From contig CAKTEH010000021.1 in NCBI GenBank assembly GCA_934546935.1, positions 1 to 13,094 of the forward strand: a stretch of DNA of 13,094 nt. The letters run 5' to 3'. Source of the stretch: an uncultured Eubacteriales bacterium. GTDB taxonomy: Bacteria; Bacillota; Clostridia; Oscillospirales; QAMX01. Within the stretch, counting starts at the first letter, position 1. Each line of letters starts with the position of its first letter. The notes under the pieces were generated by a model. That model made no database searches, was not told the DNA's origin, and saw only the letters and a program-made list of their open reading frames with translations. The position numbers and the translations under genes were made by a program. Below are positions 13,019-13,094 of the stretch, piece after piece.

Positions 13019-13094
13019 GCGGGTTTAGCTCATTTGGTAGAGCGCCACCTTGCCAAGGTGGAGGTAGCGAGTTCGAATCTCGTAACCCGCTCCA
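13019..13094 (+). tRNA. tRNA-Gly (anticodon GCC)
   Basis: 76 bases, ending with the encoded CCA exactly at the window edge. Acceptor GCGGGTT pairs with AACCCGC, the discriminator is T, and anticodon stem CCACC/GGTGG holds loop TTGCCAA. The cluster may continue beyond the window. Confidence 0.97.

Overview
The window reads as chromosomal DNA from a low-to-moderate GC Gram-positive of the Clostridia type. The evidence is spoVA sporulation genes, a ywiB-like gene (DUF1934) next to argS as in Bacillus, a YrzB-like DUF1292 gene, strong TTGACA/TATAAT promoters with AGGAGG-type ribosome sites, and compact hairpin terminators. A Christensenellales-like or other gut clostridial host would fit, but that is a guess. 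I see no mobile element, CRISPR array or rRNA.

Layout. Positions 1-187 (minus) hold the start of a TauE/SafE-type permease, back to back with rlmH (plus). rlmH converges, with one base between stop codons, on spoVAE and on a gene encoding only the C-terminal half of SpoVAD (both minus). A 13-bp inverted repeat sits at the broken end of spoVAD. Next comes a three-gene plus-strand operon with its own promoter and terminator (1542-4076): a MarR-type regulator, a serine-palmitoyltransferase-like alpha-oxoamine synthase and a short-chain dehydrogenase. Then three minus-strand genes: an iron-sulfur aldo/keto reductase, a tiny 33-residue membrane ORF not previously obvious because of its size, and a membrane-anchored glycerophosphodiester phosphodiesterase. 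The plus strand resumes with DUF1934, argS and an S41 (CtpB-like) protease, then DUF1292 with its own promoter and an adjacent inverted repeat. After that comes a 6S RNA gene with promoter and terminator. A FAD/Rieske oxidoreductase lies on minus, and the window closes with a promoter and four tRNAs (Val, Asp, Phe, Gly).

Most notable. The MarR/SPT-like/SDR operon has the gene content expected for the first two steps of long-chain-base (sphingoid) synthesis: condensation of serine with an acyl thioester, then 3-keto reduction. That would be unusual in a Gram-positive sporeformer. The SPT-like protein carries the residues and the YPYF and GSRFLNGTL segments I associate with Bacteroides-type SPT. 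The product is inferred, not shown. Second in interest are the apparent decay of spoVAD, whose remnant has no room for its own promoter, and the 6S RNA, whose central segment can pair with either of two partners.
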